Assembly (NCBI RefSeq): GCF_003194585.1
Contig: NZ_QHKZ01000007.1
Span: forward strand, 146,965-210,964
Length of the DNA stretch: 64,000 nt
DNA from: Nocardioides daejeonensis
Lineage (GTDB): Bacteria; Actinomycetota; Actinomycetes; Propionibacteriales; Nocardioidaceae
Reading direction: 5' to 3'
Part shown: piece by piece, positions 24,760 through 33,626 of the stretch
How the letters are laid out: the number at the start of each line of letters is the position of its first letter
How positions within the stretch are numbered: position 1 is the stretch's first letter
The notes under the pieces: generated by a model
The model's input: only the letters and a program-made list of their open reading frames with translations
The model's database searches: none
Told to the model about the DNA's origin: nothing
Translations under genes and position numbers: made by a program

Positions 24760-25245
24760 TCAGGAGGCGAGCACCTCGTCGAGGATGGTCTCGGCCTTGT
24801 CCTCGTTGGTGTGCTCGGCCAGCGCCAGCTCGGAGACCAGGATCTGCCGGGCCTTCGCCAGCATCCTCTTCTCACCGGCCGACAGGCCGCGGTCCCGCTC
24901 GCGGCGCCACAGGTCGCGCACGACCTCGGCCACCTTCATCACGTCACCGGAGTGGAGCTTCTCCAGATTTGCCTTGTAGCGGCGGGACCAGTTGGTCGGC
25001 TCCTCGACCTGTGCCGCACGGAGGACGTCGAAGACCCGGTCCAGTCCCTCCTTGTCAACAACGTCGCGAACCCCGACCAGGTCGAGGTTGCACGCAGGGA
25101 CCCGGACGACCAGGTCCTGCTGAGCGACGATGCGAAGAACCAGGTACTCCCGGTCCTCGCCCTTGATGGTGCGCGTCTCGATGTCCTCGATGACTGCCGC
25201 TCCGTGATTTGGGTAAACAACCGTTTCGCCGACGGTGAATGTCAT
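24760..25245 (-). CDS. carD: CarD-family transcriptional regulator
   Basis: A 161-residue RNA-polymerase-binding protein that stabilises open promoter complexes and is essential for stringent control in mycobacteria. The N-terminal RID reads MTFTVGETVVYPNHGAAVIEDIE; the C-terminal helical DNA-binding domain includes the conserved NWSRRYKANLEKLHSGD and RDLSAGEKRML-like RDRGLSAGEKRMLAKA. Length is typical. ATG 25245 has AGGAAGGGG upstream. In mycobacteria carD precedes ispD-ispF; here ispF is 2 kb away and inverted. Confidence 0.96.
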   Translation of the reverse strand: MTFTVGETVVYPNHGAAVIEDIETRTIKGEDREYLVLRIVAQQDLVVRVPACNLDLVGVRDVVDKEGLDRVFDVLRAAQVEEPTNWSRRYKANLEKLHSGDVMKVAEVVRDLWRRERDRGLSAGEKRMLAKARQILVSELALAEHTNEDKAETILDEVLAS

Positions 25246-25472
25246 GTGCCAAGTACCCCTTCCTAGGTGACCAGTCTAACACGTCCGGCAACGAGTTCCG
25301 AGATCGTTTCCGCAGGTCAGACGGCACATGTGGGGTTGACAGGACCCTCGCCCATGTGATCCGGCCCCGAGGCAGGAGCGAAGTGCGTCGTCCCGCTTCT
25401 ACCCAGGACAGCCGGGCCGAAACCCGCAGGTCCAGCCCCACCACGCCGGTTTTCTGGTCAATACTTCGCACC

Positions 25473-26258
25473 ATGTCTCCCAAGAGATACCAACCAGCAC
25501 GACGGATCCGCGGCGTGGACGCGCACGGGATGCCGATCCCCGCCTTCGAGGTGAAGCGCACCTGGCCGATCGGGCTCCTGATCGCCTCGCACGCACGCCA
25601 CGGCATCCTGATGACCCTCGGAGTCACCGTGGCGGCTGCCCTCTCGGGCCGCAGCACCCGCGAGGTCGGACTGGTCCTGGCCACGGTCCTGGTGGGCCAG
25701 TTCGTGCTCGGTGTGCACAACGACCTGGTCGATCGACAGCGTGACCACGACAACGACCGCCTGGGCAAGCCGTTGGCGGAAGGGTGGCTCGACCCGAGCA
25801 CGGCCGGCTTCGCCATCGCCGCCGGCGCCCTGCTGGTCATCCCTCTCTCCCTCGAGTCCGGGATGGTCGCCGGACTGAGCCACCTGGGCTTCCTCGCGGT
25901 CGCGATGCTGGGCAACGCTGGCCTGCTGCGCAAGGGAGCCCTCTCCTTCCTGCCCTGGATGATCAGCTTCGGCCTGCTCACCGCGTTCCTCGCCTACGGC
26001 GGCTGGCGCGGCGACGGGAGCGACACCCCGCCCACGATCGCCCTGACGGCCTGCGCCGCGCTGCTGGGTGCCGGCGTACACGTGGTGCACTCGCTGCCCG
26101 GCCTGGTCGACGAGAACCGGTCCGGCTGGAAGACGTTGCCGCTGCGGATCGCTCTCAAGATCGGGGCTGCCAAGACTCTGCTCGTCGCCGTCGTCTACCT
26201 GACTGTCGTCGGCGCCGCGACCATCGCCGTCGCGGTGAGTGTGGGGCTGCGCCAGTGA
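25473..26258 (+). CDS. UbiA-family prenyltransferase
   Basis: A 261-residue integral membrane protein with about 7-8 hydrophobic helices. The first Asp-rich motif is NDLVDRQRDHDNDRLGKPL and the second region DENRSGWKTLPLRIA. These bind the prenyl diphosphate through Mg2+. The acceptor cannot be assigned. ATG 25473 follows an open 5' region; upstream in-frame residues are not similar to the family. No quinone-pathway genes flank it. Confidence 0.85.
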   Translation: MSPKRYQPARRIRGVDAHGMPIPAFEVKRTWPIGLLIASHARHGILMTLGVTVAAALSGRSTREVGLVLATVLVGQFVLGVHNDLVDRQRDHDNDRLGKPLAEGWLDPSTAGFAIAAGALLVIPLSLESGMVAGLSHLGFLAVAMLGNAGLLRKGALSFLPWMISFGLLTAFLAYGGWRGDGSDTPPTIALTACAALLGAGVHVVHSLPGLVDENRSGWKTLPLRIALKIGAAKTLLVAVVYLTVVGAATIAVAVSVGLRQ

Positions 26259-26369
26259 ATGCCTGAACTCTGGGCCTGCGGCGTGGAGACGCGGGCTCTC
26301 GTCTAGTCTGTTGCCCGCACTTGGTGACCGGAGCAAGGACGGTCCACCGCCGATGAAGAAGGCTGAACG

Positions 26370-26942
26370 ATGCTGCTTCGCAACCGGATCGCCCGCGGGA
26401 TCGCCGCCGGCGCCCTCGTGCTCGCCGTCCCCTCTCTCGCTGGCTGTAGCTTCGCGACCGATGCGGTCTACACCCCGGCGCCCGGCGCCAACGACCGCGA
26501 CGGCCAGGTCGACGTCCTGAACGCGGTGATCGTCTCCAACAAGGACGGCGAGGGCACGTTCATCGCCACGTTCTCGAACAACAAGGACGCGACCTTCGCC
26601 GACGGCTTCAAGGACGCCACCGACACCCTGACCGGCTTGGACGGTGACTTCACCGCCACGCTGCCGACCGAGGCCATCACCGTGCCCTCCGGCGGTCGTA
26701 CGACGCTCTCCAGCGCCCAGAACGACGTCGCGGGCATCCCGGTCGACGGCGCCTTCGGGCTCGGGGACTTCGTCGAGGTGACGCTGACCTTCGCCAACGC
26801 CGGCAAGGTCACCATCAAGGCACCGGTGGTCTGCAACGGCAACCACTTCGCCGGCCAGGACACCAACCCGAAGGCCGGCACCGAACTGGCTCCCGAGTGC
26901 CAGATGCCGACCGACGAGAAGGCCGCCGAGGGCGAGCACTGA
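26370..26942 (+). CDS. Putative lipoprotein, unknown function
   Basis: A 190-residue secreted protein. A basic start and hydrophobic stretch end in the lipobox LAGC (Cys26), so it is predicted to be lipid-anchored. The mature part is beta-rich and acidic, with VVCNGNHFAG near the end and a charged, disordered tail. It loosely resembles DUF461/copper-chaperone-like lipoproteins but has no Met/His metal motif. Its stop overlaps the gpmA start by one base. Confidence 0.75.
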   Translation: MLLRNRIARGIAAGALVLAVPSLAGCSFATDAVYTPAPGANDRDGQVDVLNAVIVSNKDGEGTFIATFSNNKDATFADGFKDATDTLTGLDGDFTATLPTEAITVPSGGRTTLSSAQNDVAGIPVDGAFGLGDFVEVTLTFANAGKVTIKAPVVCNGNHFAGQDTNPKAGTELAPECQMPTDEKAAEGEH

Positions 26943-27685
26943 TGGCGCACACGCTCGTCCTGCTCCGCCACGGCGAGAGCGAGTGGAACGCCAAGAACCT
27001 GTTCACCGGCTGGGTCGACGTGGCCCTCACCGAGAAGGGACGCGCCGAGGCGGTCCGCGGCGGCGAGCAGCTGAAGACGGCAGGCGTGCTGCCCGACATC
27101 GTGCACACCTCGCTGCTGCGCCGCGCGATCAACACCACCGCGCTGGCCCTCGACGCCGCCGATCGTCACTGGATCCCGGTGAAGCGCTCCTGGCGTCTCA
27201 ACGAGCGCCACTACGGCGCGCTGCAGGGCAAGGACAAGAAGCAGACTCTCGCCGAGTACGGCGAGGAGCAGTTCATGACCTGGCGACGCTCCTTCGACAC
27301 CCCGCCGCCGCCCCTGGCCGACGACTCCGAGTGGTCCCAGGTCGGTGACCCCCGGTACGCCGGCCTCGGCGACGAGATGCCGCGCACCGAGTGCCTCAAG
27401 GACGTCATCGCGCGCTTCCTCCCCTACTGGGAGGGCGAGATCGTGCCCGACCTGAAGGCCGGCAAGACGGTCCTGGTCGCCGCCCACGGCAACAGCCTGC
27501 GCGCTCTGGTCAAGCACCTCGACCAGATCAGCGACGCCGACATCGCCGGCCTCAACATCCCCACCGGGATGCCGTTGGTCTACCAGCTCGACGACGAGCT
27601 GCGCCCCACCGTCCCCGGTGGCCGGTACCTCGACCCCGAGGCGGCAGCAGCAGCCGCGGCCGCGGTCGCCAACCAGGGCCGCTGA
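26942..27685 (+). CDS. gpmA: 2,3-bisphosphoglycerate-dependent phosphoglycerate mutase
   Basis: A 247-residue glycolytic enzyme interconverting 3- and 2-phosphoglycerate. The phospho-histidine motif LLRHGESEWN (His10) is at the N-terminus. TSLLRRAINT, WRLNERHYGALQG and the second catalytic VAAHGNSLRAL are intact. The Ala-rich C-terminal tail is short and unusual. In mycobacteria gpm1 neighbours senX3-regX3, as here, with phoU in between. Confidence 0.96.
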   Translation: MAHTLVLLRHGESEWNAKNLFTGWVDVALTEKGRAEAVRGGEQLKTAGVLPDIVHTSLLRRAINTTALALDAADRHWIPVKRSWRLNERHYGALQGKDKKQTLAEYGEEQFMTWRRSFDTPPPPLADDSEWSQVGDPRYAGLGDEMPRTECLKDVIARFLPYWEGEIVPDLKAGKTVLVAAHGNSLRALVKHLDQISDADIAGLNIPTGMPLVYQLDDELRPTVPGGRYLDPEAAAAAAAAVANQGR

Positions 27686-27710
27686 CCCACTTCCCAAGGC
27701 CCCCAACACC

Positions 27711-27772
27711 GATCGTCCCTAACAGATTCGTGGTCAGAACTCCTTTTGACCACGAATCTGTTAGGGACGATC
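27711..27772. repeat. Perfect 26-bp inverted repeat, 10-nt loop
   Basis: Arms at 27711-27736 and 27747-27772 are exactly complementary. The left arm begins GATCGTCCCTAACAG and ends TTCGTGGTCA; the loop is GAACTCCTTT. The flanks continue with partial symmetry. The stem is long and only ~50% GC, unlike most terminators here. It lies between convergent gpmA and phoU. Confidence 0.93.
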
Positions 27773-27799
27773 CGGTTGGGGGGAGCGCCGAGGCCGGCG

Positions 27800-28450
27800 T
27801 CAGGGGGTGGGCGCGAGCTCGCCGGTGACGACGAAGATGACCCGCCGAGCGACCGAGACCGCGTGGTCGGCGATCCGCTCGTAGTAGCGGCCGAGCAGGG
27901 CCAGATCGACGGCGGGCTCGACTCCGTGCGGCCACTCGGCACTGAGGAGCTCACGGAAGTTGGTCCGGCGGAGCTTGTCCATCGTCTCGTCGTCGGCCTC
28001 CAGCGCGTGCGCCTCCTCGACGTCGCGCTCCGCGATCACCGAGGAGAGCTTGTGGCACATCTCCTGGGCCACCTCGGCCATCTGGGTGATCGTCGGCACC
28101 ACGTCGTTCGGTACGGCGAGGCCCGGCACCCGGAGCCGGGCCACCTTCGCGATGTGCACGGAGAGGTCGCCCATCCGCTCGATCTCGGCCACCATGCGCA
28201 GCGCCGCCACGATCGTGCGCAGGTCGCCGGCGACCGGCTGCTGCAGCGACAGGAGGGAGAACGCGACGTCCTCGACGGCCTCCCGCTGACGGTCGATCGA
28301 GGCATCGCCCGAGATGACCTGCTCGGCGATCTCGCCGTCACCGGTCAACAGGGCCCGGGTAGCACGGCTGACGGCGACTTCGACCTCCTGGGCCATGGAG
28401 CCCAGGCTGGTGAAGAGGGAGTCGAGTTGGTCCATGTAAGCCTCACGCAT
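27800..28450 (-). CDS. phoU: Phosphate signalling protein PhoU
   Basis: A 216-residue all-alpha protein with the two PhoU repeats: DLRTIVAALRMVAEIERMGDLSVHIAKVA and AVDLALLGRYYERIADHAVSVARRV. These carry the E-x-x-x-D metal-cluster motifs. PhoU represses the Pho two-component system when phosphate is ample. It is transcribed away from senX3/regX3 across a promoter with an 11-bp direct repeat. Start ATG 28450 (MREAYMDQLD) matches the family. Confidence 0.95.
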   Translation of the reverse strand: MREAYMDQLDSLFTSLGSMAQEVEVAVSRATRALLTGDGEIAEQVISGDASIDRQREAVEDVAFSLLSLQQPVAGDLRTIVAALRMVAEIERMGDLSVHIAKVARLRVPGLAVPNDVVPTITQMAEVAQEMCHKLSSVIAERDVEEAHALEADDETMDKLRRTNFRELLSAEWPHGVEPAVDLALLGRYYERIADHAVSVARRVIFVVTGELAPTP

Positions 28451-28494
28451 GGTCGCGACAGTAGGCGGCACAGATGGCCGACAGGTGCAGTGGC

Positions 28495-28516
28495 GTGAAC
28501 GGGCGGTGAACAGACG
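28495..28516. promoter_or_regulatory. PHO-box-like 11-bp direct repeat
   Basis: GTGAACGGGCG and GTGAACAGACG repeat with an 11-bp period between divergent phoU and senX3. Read on the minus strand these are GTTCAC repeats 11 apart, the form of PhoP/RegX3 PHO boxes in Streptomyces and mycobacteria. Autoregulation of both operons by RegX3 follows by inference. Confidence 0.75.
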
Positions 28517-28571
28517 GTAGTCACACTCAGGCACGGCCAACAGCAGGTGAATCCCTGCGTACGATCAGGGC

Positions 28572-29750
28572 GTGACCCTGACCGAGACCCTGCTGGTGGC
28601 ACTGCTGTCGGTGGTGCTCGTCGGCGGCGTCTACGGCGCCTTCCTGGTGAGCGAGCGGCAGCAGCGCAAGATCCCGGAGGTCGAGGAGGCGGCGGTCCCC
28701 GAGCAGGTGGCCGCGGTCCTCTCGGTGCTCCGCTCCTCCGCGGTGATCGTCGACGACACCGACACGGTGCTGAAGGCGAGCGCGCCGGCGTACGCACTGG
28801 GGCTGGTCCGGGGCACCGAGATCCTCGTCGACGAGCTGCGCGCGGTCATCCATCAGGTCCGCCGGGACGGTCAGATCCGTGAGCTCGAGCTGACCCTGGA
28901 GCGACCGTCCTCGCAGATCCCCCGCCACGTGCAGGCCCGCATCGCGCCGCTGGGCGCGCGTCAGGTGCTCGCCCTCCTCGAGGATCGCACCAAGGAGCGT
29001 CGCGTCGAGGCCGTCCGGCGGGACTTCGTGGCCAACGTCAGCCACGAGCTCAAGACGCCGGTCGGGGCGATCCGCCTGCTCGCCGAGGCGGTCCACGACG
29101 CCAGCGACGATCCCGAGGCCGTGCAGCGTTTCGCCGGGCGCATGGTGAAGGAGAGCGAGCGACTCGCCCGCCTGGTGCAGCAGATCATCGAGCTCTCCCG
29201 GCTGCAGTCCGACGACCCCCTGGAGGAGTCGGAGCCGCTGGACCTCGACGAGGTGGTGACCACCGCCATCGACACGGTGGCCATCGACGCCGCCGCACGC
29301 GAGATGAACGTCGTCGCCTCCGGTGAGCACGGGCTGCGCGTGCTGGGCGGACGCGAGCAGGTCACGGTGGCGATCGGCAACCTGATCGCCAACGCGGTCA
29401 CCTACTCGCGCACCGGGACGGCAGTGCTCGTCAACACCCGCGTCGTCGACGACATGGTCGAGATCGCCGTCACCGACCAGGGCATCGGCATCCCGCCGGT
29501 CGAGCTGGAGCGGATCTTCGAGCGCTTTTACCGGGTCGACCCCGCCCGCCACCGGTCCACCGGCGGCACCGGCCTCGGCCTCTCCATCGTCAAGCACGTC
29601 GCCGCCACGCACGGCGGCGAGATCCGGGTCTGGTCGGTCGAGGGTCAGGGCTCGACCTTCACGCTCTCCCTTCCCGTGGCGCCGCGGTCCGGCGCCGAGC
29701 CGAGCGCGGTCGACAGCGACCCGCGCCCCAACAAGGAGGAACGCCCGTGA
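28572..29750 (+). CDS. senX3: Sensor histidine kinase SenX3 (PhoR-like)
   Basis: A 392-residue membrane kinase. There is one strong N-terminal helix (~7-25), then a PAS-like linker. HisKA has the phosphoacceptor FVANVSHELKTP (His158). The ATPase domain has NLIANAVTYSRTG (N box), DQGIGIP (G1) and GGTGLGLSIVKH (G2). GTG 28572 is the start. Its stop overlaps regX3 (GTGA). It senses phosphate limitation with PhoU. Confidence 0.95.
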   Translation: MTLTETLLVALLSVVLVGGVYGAFLVSERQQRKIPEVEEAAVPEQVAAVLSVLRSSAVIVDDTDTVLKASAPAYALGLVRGTEILVDELRAVIHQVRRDGQIRELELTLERPSSQIPRHVQARIAPLGARQVLALLEDRTKERRVEAVRRDFVANVSHELKTPVGAIRLLAEAVHDASDDPEAVQRFAGRMVKESERLARLVQQIIELSRLQSDDPLEESEPLDLDEVVTTAIDTVAIDAAAREMNVVASGEHGLRVLGGREQVTVAIGNLIANAVTYSRTGTAVLVNTRVVDDMVEIAVTDQGIGIPPVELERIFERFYRVDPARHRSTGGTGLGLSIVKHVAATHGGEIRVWSVEGQGSTFTLSLPVAPRSGAEPSAVDSDPRPNKEERP

Positions 29751-30427
29751 CACGGGTTCTGGTGGTCGAGGACGAAGAGAGCTACAGCGACGCCCTGTCG
29801 TTCCTGCTCCGCAAGGAAGGCTTCGAGGTGGCCCTGGCGGCCACCGGGCCCGAGGCCCTGGCCGAGTTCGACCGGTCGGGCGCTGACATCGTGCTGCTCG
29901 ACCTGATGCTGCCGGGCCTGCCCGGCACCGAGGTGTGCCGACAGATCCGCTCCACCTCGAACGTGCCGGTGATCATGGTCAGCGCCAAGGACGACGAGGT
30001 CGACAAGGTCGTCGGTCTCGAGCTGGGCGCCGACGACTACGTCACCAAGCCCTACTCGCCACGGGAGCTCGTCGCCCGGATCCGCGCCGTCCTGCGGCGG
30101 GGCGTGATGGACGACGGCGTCGACGACGGTGCACTCGAGGCGGGGCCGGTGCGCATGGACGTCGAACGCCACGTCGTCACGCTCGACGGCGTCGAGCAGA
30201 AGCTGCCGCTCAAGGAGTTCGAGCTCCTGGCGATGTTCCTGCGCAACCCCGGTCGGGTGCTCACCCGCGGGCAGCTGATCGACCGGGTCTGGGGGTCGGA
30301 CTACGTCGGGGACACCAAGACCCTCGACGTGCACGTGAAGCGACTGCGGGCGAAGCTGGAGCCCGACCCGGCCAGTCCGACCTACCTGGTCACCGTGCGC
30401 GGCCTGGGCTACAAGCTCGACCTCTGA
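29747..30427 (+). CDS. regX3: OmpR-family response regulator RegX3
   Basis: A 226-residue regulator. The receiver domain has the acidic pair EDEE, phosphoacceptor Asp52 in LLDLMLPG, and MVSAKDDEVDKVVGLELGADDYVTKPYSPREL. The C-terminal winged helix ends LDVHVKRLRAKLEPD..TVRGLGYKLD. It is the partner of SenX3 and should bind the PHO box upstream. GTG start in a 4-base overlap. Confidence 0.96.
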   Translation: MTRVLVVEDEESYSDALSFLLRKEGFEVALAATGPEALAEFDRSGADIVLLDLMLPGLPGTEVCRQIRSTSNVPVIMVSAKDDEVDKVVGLELGADDYVTKPYSPRELVARIRAVLRRGVMDDGVDDGALEAGPVRMDVERHVVTLDGVEQKLPLKEFELLAMFLRNPGRVLTRGQLIDRVWGSDYVGDTKTLDVHVKRLRAKLEPDPASPTYLVTVRGLGYKLDL

Positions 30428-30502
30428 TCCACGCCGCGACCCGGGAAGTGCTGGTCACTATCGCGGCGCGCAGCAGGCGAGACGGATCAGCGGTTCCCTA
30501 GA

Positions 30503-31768
30503 GTGACGGGTGTGACTCTAGGTGCCCGTCTTCCCGCCCTCGCCTTCGCCGGTGTCCTCACCGTGGCACCCCTCGCTCCGGTCGGCGGTACGCCGGCGCT
30601 TGCCGCGAACGCCGGCGACGCCCAGGTGCATCAGCAACGCTGGGTAGGCGACCAGTTGAGCGTCGGCAAGCACCGGGGCACCGAGCTGCGCAAGGGAACG
30701 CTGCGGATCGCAACGCCGAGCGGCACCGAGAAGGTCCCCGACCCGTTCGGCAAGCACCCGGCTCGCAGCTACGACCGGGCCCGTTGGGTCTCCCCGTGGG
30801 CGCAGACCGGCTTCGCCGCGACCAACCTCGTGCCGAGCTGGAACGCCAAGGCCCGCGGGAAGACCCTGATCCGGGTGGAGATCCGGGTCGCCTCCGGGAG
30901 CAGCAAGGGCTCGTGGGACGAGGTCGCACTCTGGGGCTTCACCCCGAGCGGCGTCCGCCCGCACTCGGGCACCAGCCAGCCCGACGACCTCGCCCGGCTG
31001 GCCACCGACACCGTGCTGGCCAACTCCGGACGCACGTTCGACCGATGGCGGATGCGCGTCACCCTCCTGCGCCCGACCGGTACCCAGCGCACGCCCAGCA
31101 TCGCCTCGCTGGGAGCGGTGGCCGCCGACCGGACCACCGTGAGCAAGCCGGTGAGTCGCACCACGATGAAGAAGAACGAGCAGCTCGACCTGCCGTCGTA
31201 CTCGCAGATGGTGCACGCCGGGCATCACCCGGAGTGGGGCGGCGGCGGTGAGGCCTGGTGCTCACCCACCTCCATGGCGATGGTCGTGGCCGGTTTCGGC
31301 CGGGGCCCCAAGGCGTCGGCACTCACCTGGGAGAAGGGCACGGATCCCCGGGTCGACCATGCCGCGCGGCACACCTACGACCATCGCTACCGCGGCACCG
31401 GCAACTGGCCCTTCACCACGGCGTACGCCGGCAACTACGGCCTCGACGCCTTCGTCACCCGGCTCCGCGATCTCCGCGACGCCGAGAAGATCGTGCGCAA
31501 GGGCATCCCGGTCGTGGTCTCGATCAAGTTCGGGCGCGGAGAGCTCGACGGAGCGCCGATCTCCTCGACCAACGGCCACCTGTTGGTGATCAGCGGATTC
31601 ACCGCGACCGGGCAGGTGCTGGTGCACGACCCGGCAGGCAGGACGAACGCCGCGGTGCGTCGTACCTATGACCGGGCCCAGTTCGAGCGGGCCTGGCTGG
31701 GTGGATCCGGCGGGATCGCCTACCTGGTGCACCCGACCGACCTGCCGCTGCCCAAGAGATTCCGCTGA
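30503..31768 (+). CDS. Secreted C39-like cysteine peptidase domain protein
   Basis: A 421-residue exported protein: signal peptide to ~35, an N-terminal beta-rich domain (~45-215), and a C-terminal papain-like Peptidase_C39_2 domain. The catalytic set is visible: Cys253 in EAWCSPTSMAMV, His359 in NGHLLVISGF and Asp376 in LVHDPAGR. GTG 30503 or GTG 30512 could be the start. It follows regX3 by 75 bases and may belong to its regulon. Members of this family in actinobacteria are uncharacterised wall-associated peptidases or amidases. Confidence 0.82.
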   Translation: MTGVTLGARLPALAFAGVLTVAPLAPVGGTPALAANAGDAQVHQQRWVGDQLSVGKHRGTELRKGTLRIATPSGTEKVPDPFGKHPARSYDRARWVSPWAQTGFAATNLVPSWNAKARGKTLIRVEIRVASGSSKGSWDEVALWGFTPSGVRPHSGTSQPDDLARLATDTVLANSGRTFDRWRMRVTLLRPTGTQRTPSIASLGAVAADRTTVSKPVSRTTMKKNEQLDLPSYSQMVHAGHHPEWGGGGEAWCSPTSMAMVVAGFGRGPKASALTWEKGTDPRVDHAARHTYDHRYRGTGNWPFTTAYAGNYGLDAFVTRLRDLRDAEKIVRKGIPVVVSIKFGRGELDGAPISSTNGHLLVISGFTATGQVLVHDPAGRTNAAVRRTYDRAQFERAWLGGSGGIAYLVHPTDLPLPKRFR

Positions 31769-31786
31769 CCGCCGCTCGGGCAGAGC

Positions 31787-32284
31787 TCAGGACTGCTCGA
31801 GCCAGCCCCGGAACGCCTCGAGGTTCTTCGTCGACTCACCACGCGCGATCCGCCACTCCCACTCCTTGCGGATCGAGGTGGCGAAGCCCAGCTCGAGCAG
31901 GGTGTTGAACGACTCGTCGGCCGTGGCCAGCACGGTGCCCAGGATCCGGTCGAGGGCATCGTCGGTAGCGGCCGACGCCAGCGGTAGCCGACCGTCCAGG
32001 TAGATGTCGCCGTGGTGGTCGACCGCGAACGCGACGCCGAAGAGGCGGAGGTTCTTCTCCAAGAGCCACCGGTAGACGCCCTGGTGGTTCTCGTCGGGGT
32101 TGCGGCAGACGAACGCGTGAACGCCCAGCGCATGCGGGCCGATGTCGAGCCGGACCGGCGTCTGCAGCTTGCGCTCGCCCGGGAGCGAGAAGGAGAACAT
32201 CCCCTCCGCGGTCTCCTCGTGGTCGAGCTCGTTGGCTTCCAGCCACTGCCGGACCGCCTGCCGTGCAGCCTCGGTCTCAGACAC
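31787..32284 (-). CDS. YbjN domain-containing protein
   Basis: A 165-residue protein of the YbjN/type III secretion chaperone-like fold. LQTPVRLDIGPHALGVHAFVCRNP and VYRWLLEKNLRLFGVAFAVD are the recognisable core. Function is not established; the mshA-YbjN neighbourhood is conserved in actinobacteria. GTG 32284 overlaps the mshA stop by 8 bases, so the two are coupled. Confidence 0.88.
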   Translation of the reverse strand: MSETEAARQAVRQWLEANELDHEETAEGMFSFSLPGERKLQTPVRLDIGPHALGVHAFVCRNPDENHQGVYRWLLEKNLRLFGVAFAVDHHGDIYLDGRLPLASAATDDALDRILGTVLATADESFNTLLELGFATSIRKEWEWRIARGESTKNLEAFRGWLEQS

Positions 32285-33536
32285 CCGCAGTCTCCTCTCG
32301 CAGCAGTCGAGCCGCCTTCGCGTAGACCTCCAGGGTCGCCTCGGCGGTGCGCTCCCAGGAGAACTCCCGAGCCTGCACCAGAGCCCCGGCGGCCAGGCGC
32401 TGACGCAGCTCGTCGTCGGCAAGCAGCGAGCGGATCGCTGCCGCCCAGTCCCGGGGCTCGTGGGTCTCCACCAGCAGTCCGGACCGCCCGTCGCGCACGA
32501 CCGTCGTAAGACCGCCGACCGCCGCCGCGATCACCGGCGTGCCGGTCGCCTGTGCCTCGACGGCCACCAGACCGAAGGACTCGTTGTGCGAGGGCACGGC
32601 GACCAGGGTCGCAGCCGCACACCACCGGGCCAGCTCGTCCTGGCTGACCGGGGGCACGAAGCGAACCACGTCGTCGATGCCCAGCTCGACCGCGAGATCG
32701 GCCAGTGCTGTCGGGTGCTCCAGCCCCGATCCGGAGGGCCCGCCCACGACAGGCACCACGACCCGGGAACGCAGCGCCGGCTCCTCGGCCAGCAGCACGG
32801 CGACCGCGCGCAGCAGCACGTCGGGCGCCTTGAGCGGCTGGATGCGCCCGGCGAAGAGCAGCACGTGCGCGTCGTCGGGCAGGCCGAGCTCACGGCGTAC
32901 GTCGGCACGCGGCTGCGGACAGAACCGGGCGAGATCGACACCCGGGTGCACGACCTCCACCCGGTCGGGAGCCGCGTCGTAGAGGTTGATCAGCTGCTTC
33001 GCCTCGAGATCGGTGTTGGCGATGAGGGCGTCGGCGGCAGCCACCACCTGCTCCTCGCCCAGCACCCGGGCCGCGGGCTCGGGGGTGTCACCGTGGGCCA
33101 GCGCCTCGTTCTTCACCTTCGCCATGGTGTGCATCGAGTGGACGAGCGGCACCCCCCAGCGGTCACGGGCCAACGCGCCGACCTGGCCGGAGAGCCAGTA
33201 GTGGGAGTGCACCGCGTCGTAGTGGCCGGGCAGCAGCCCTGCCTCGGTGCGCAGCACCTCGCGGGCGAAGACGCACATCTGACCGGGCAGCTCGGCCTTG
33301 GAGAGTCCTTCGAAGGGGCCGGCGGCGACATGGCGCACCAGGATCCCGTCGTCGACGCGGACGACCGGGTCGAGTCGGGAGGAGGTGGCCCGGGTGAAGA
33401 TGTCGACCTCGATGCCGCGGCCAGCCAACCGCCGGGAGAGCTCGAGGACATAGACGTTCATGCCGCCCGCATCCCCCGTGCCGGGTTGGTCGAGGGGTGA
33501 GGTGTGCAGGCTGATCATCGCCACCCGCTTCGTCAC
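32277..33536 (-). CDS. mshA: D-inositol-3-phosphate glycosyltransferase (mycothiol synthesis)
   Basis: A 419-residue GT4 retaining glycosyltransferase. It joins UDP-GlcNAc to 1D-myo-inositol-3-phosphate, the first step to mycothiol. MISLHTSPLDQPGTGDAGGMNVYV binds acceptor and phosphate, HSHYWLSG and HTMAKVKN follow, and the donor site has FAGRIQPLKAPDVL and SHNESFGLVAVEAQATGTPVIA. GTG 33536 gives the standard length. It is followed by YbjN, then the regX3/senX3/gpm neighbourhood, as in mycobacteria. Confidence 0.97.
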   Translation of the reverse strand: MTKRVAMISLHTSPLDQPGTGDAGGMNVYVLELSRRLAGRGIEVDIFTRATSSRLDPVVRVDDGILVRHVAAGPFEGLSKAELPGQMCVFAREVLRTEAGLLPGHYDAVHSHYWLSGQVGALARDRWGVPLVHSMHTMAKVKNEALAHGDTPEPAARVLGEEQVVAAADALIANTDLEAKQLINLYDAAPDRVEVVHPGVDLARFCPQPRADVRRELGLPDDAHVLLFAGRIQPLKAPDVLLRAVAVLLAEEPALRSRVVVPVVGGPSGSGLEHPTALADLAVELGIDDVVRFVPPVSQDELARWCAAATLVAVPSHNESFGLVAVEAQATGTPVIAAAVGGLTTVVRDGRSGLLVETHEPRDWAAAIRSLLADDELRQRLAAGALVQAREFSWERTAEATLEVYAKAARLLREETAGV

Positions 33537-33626
33537 GCGCTCGCCTCCTGCCGCTCCGCCGACTCTGCCAACCACTGGCCCACCGGGGGCAACCCGGCGC
33601 GCTTGCCGAGTATTCCGCGCGCCCTC

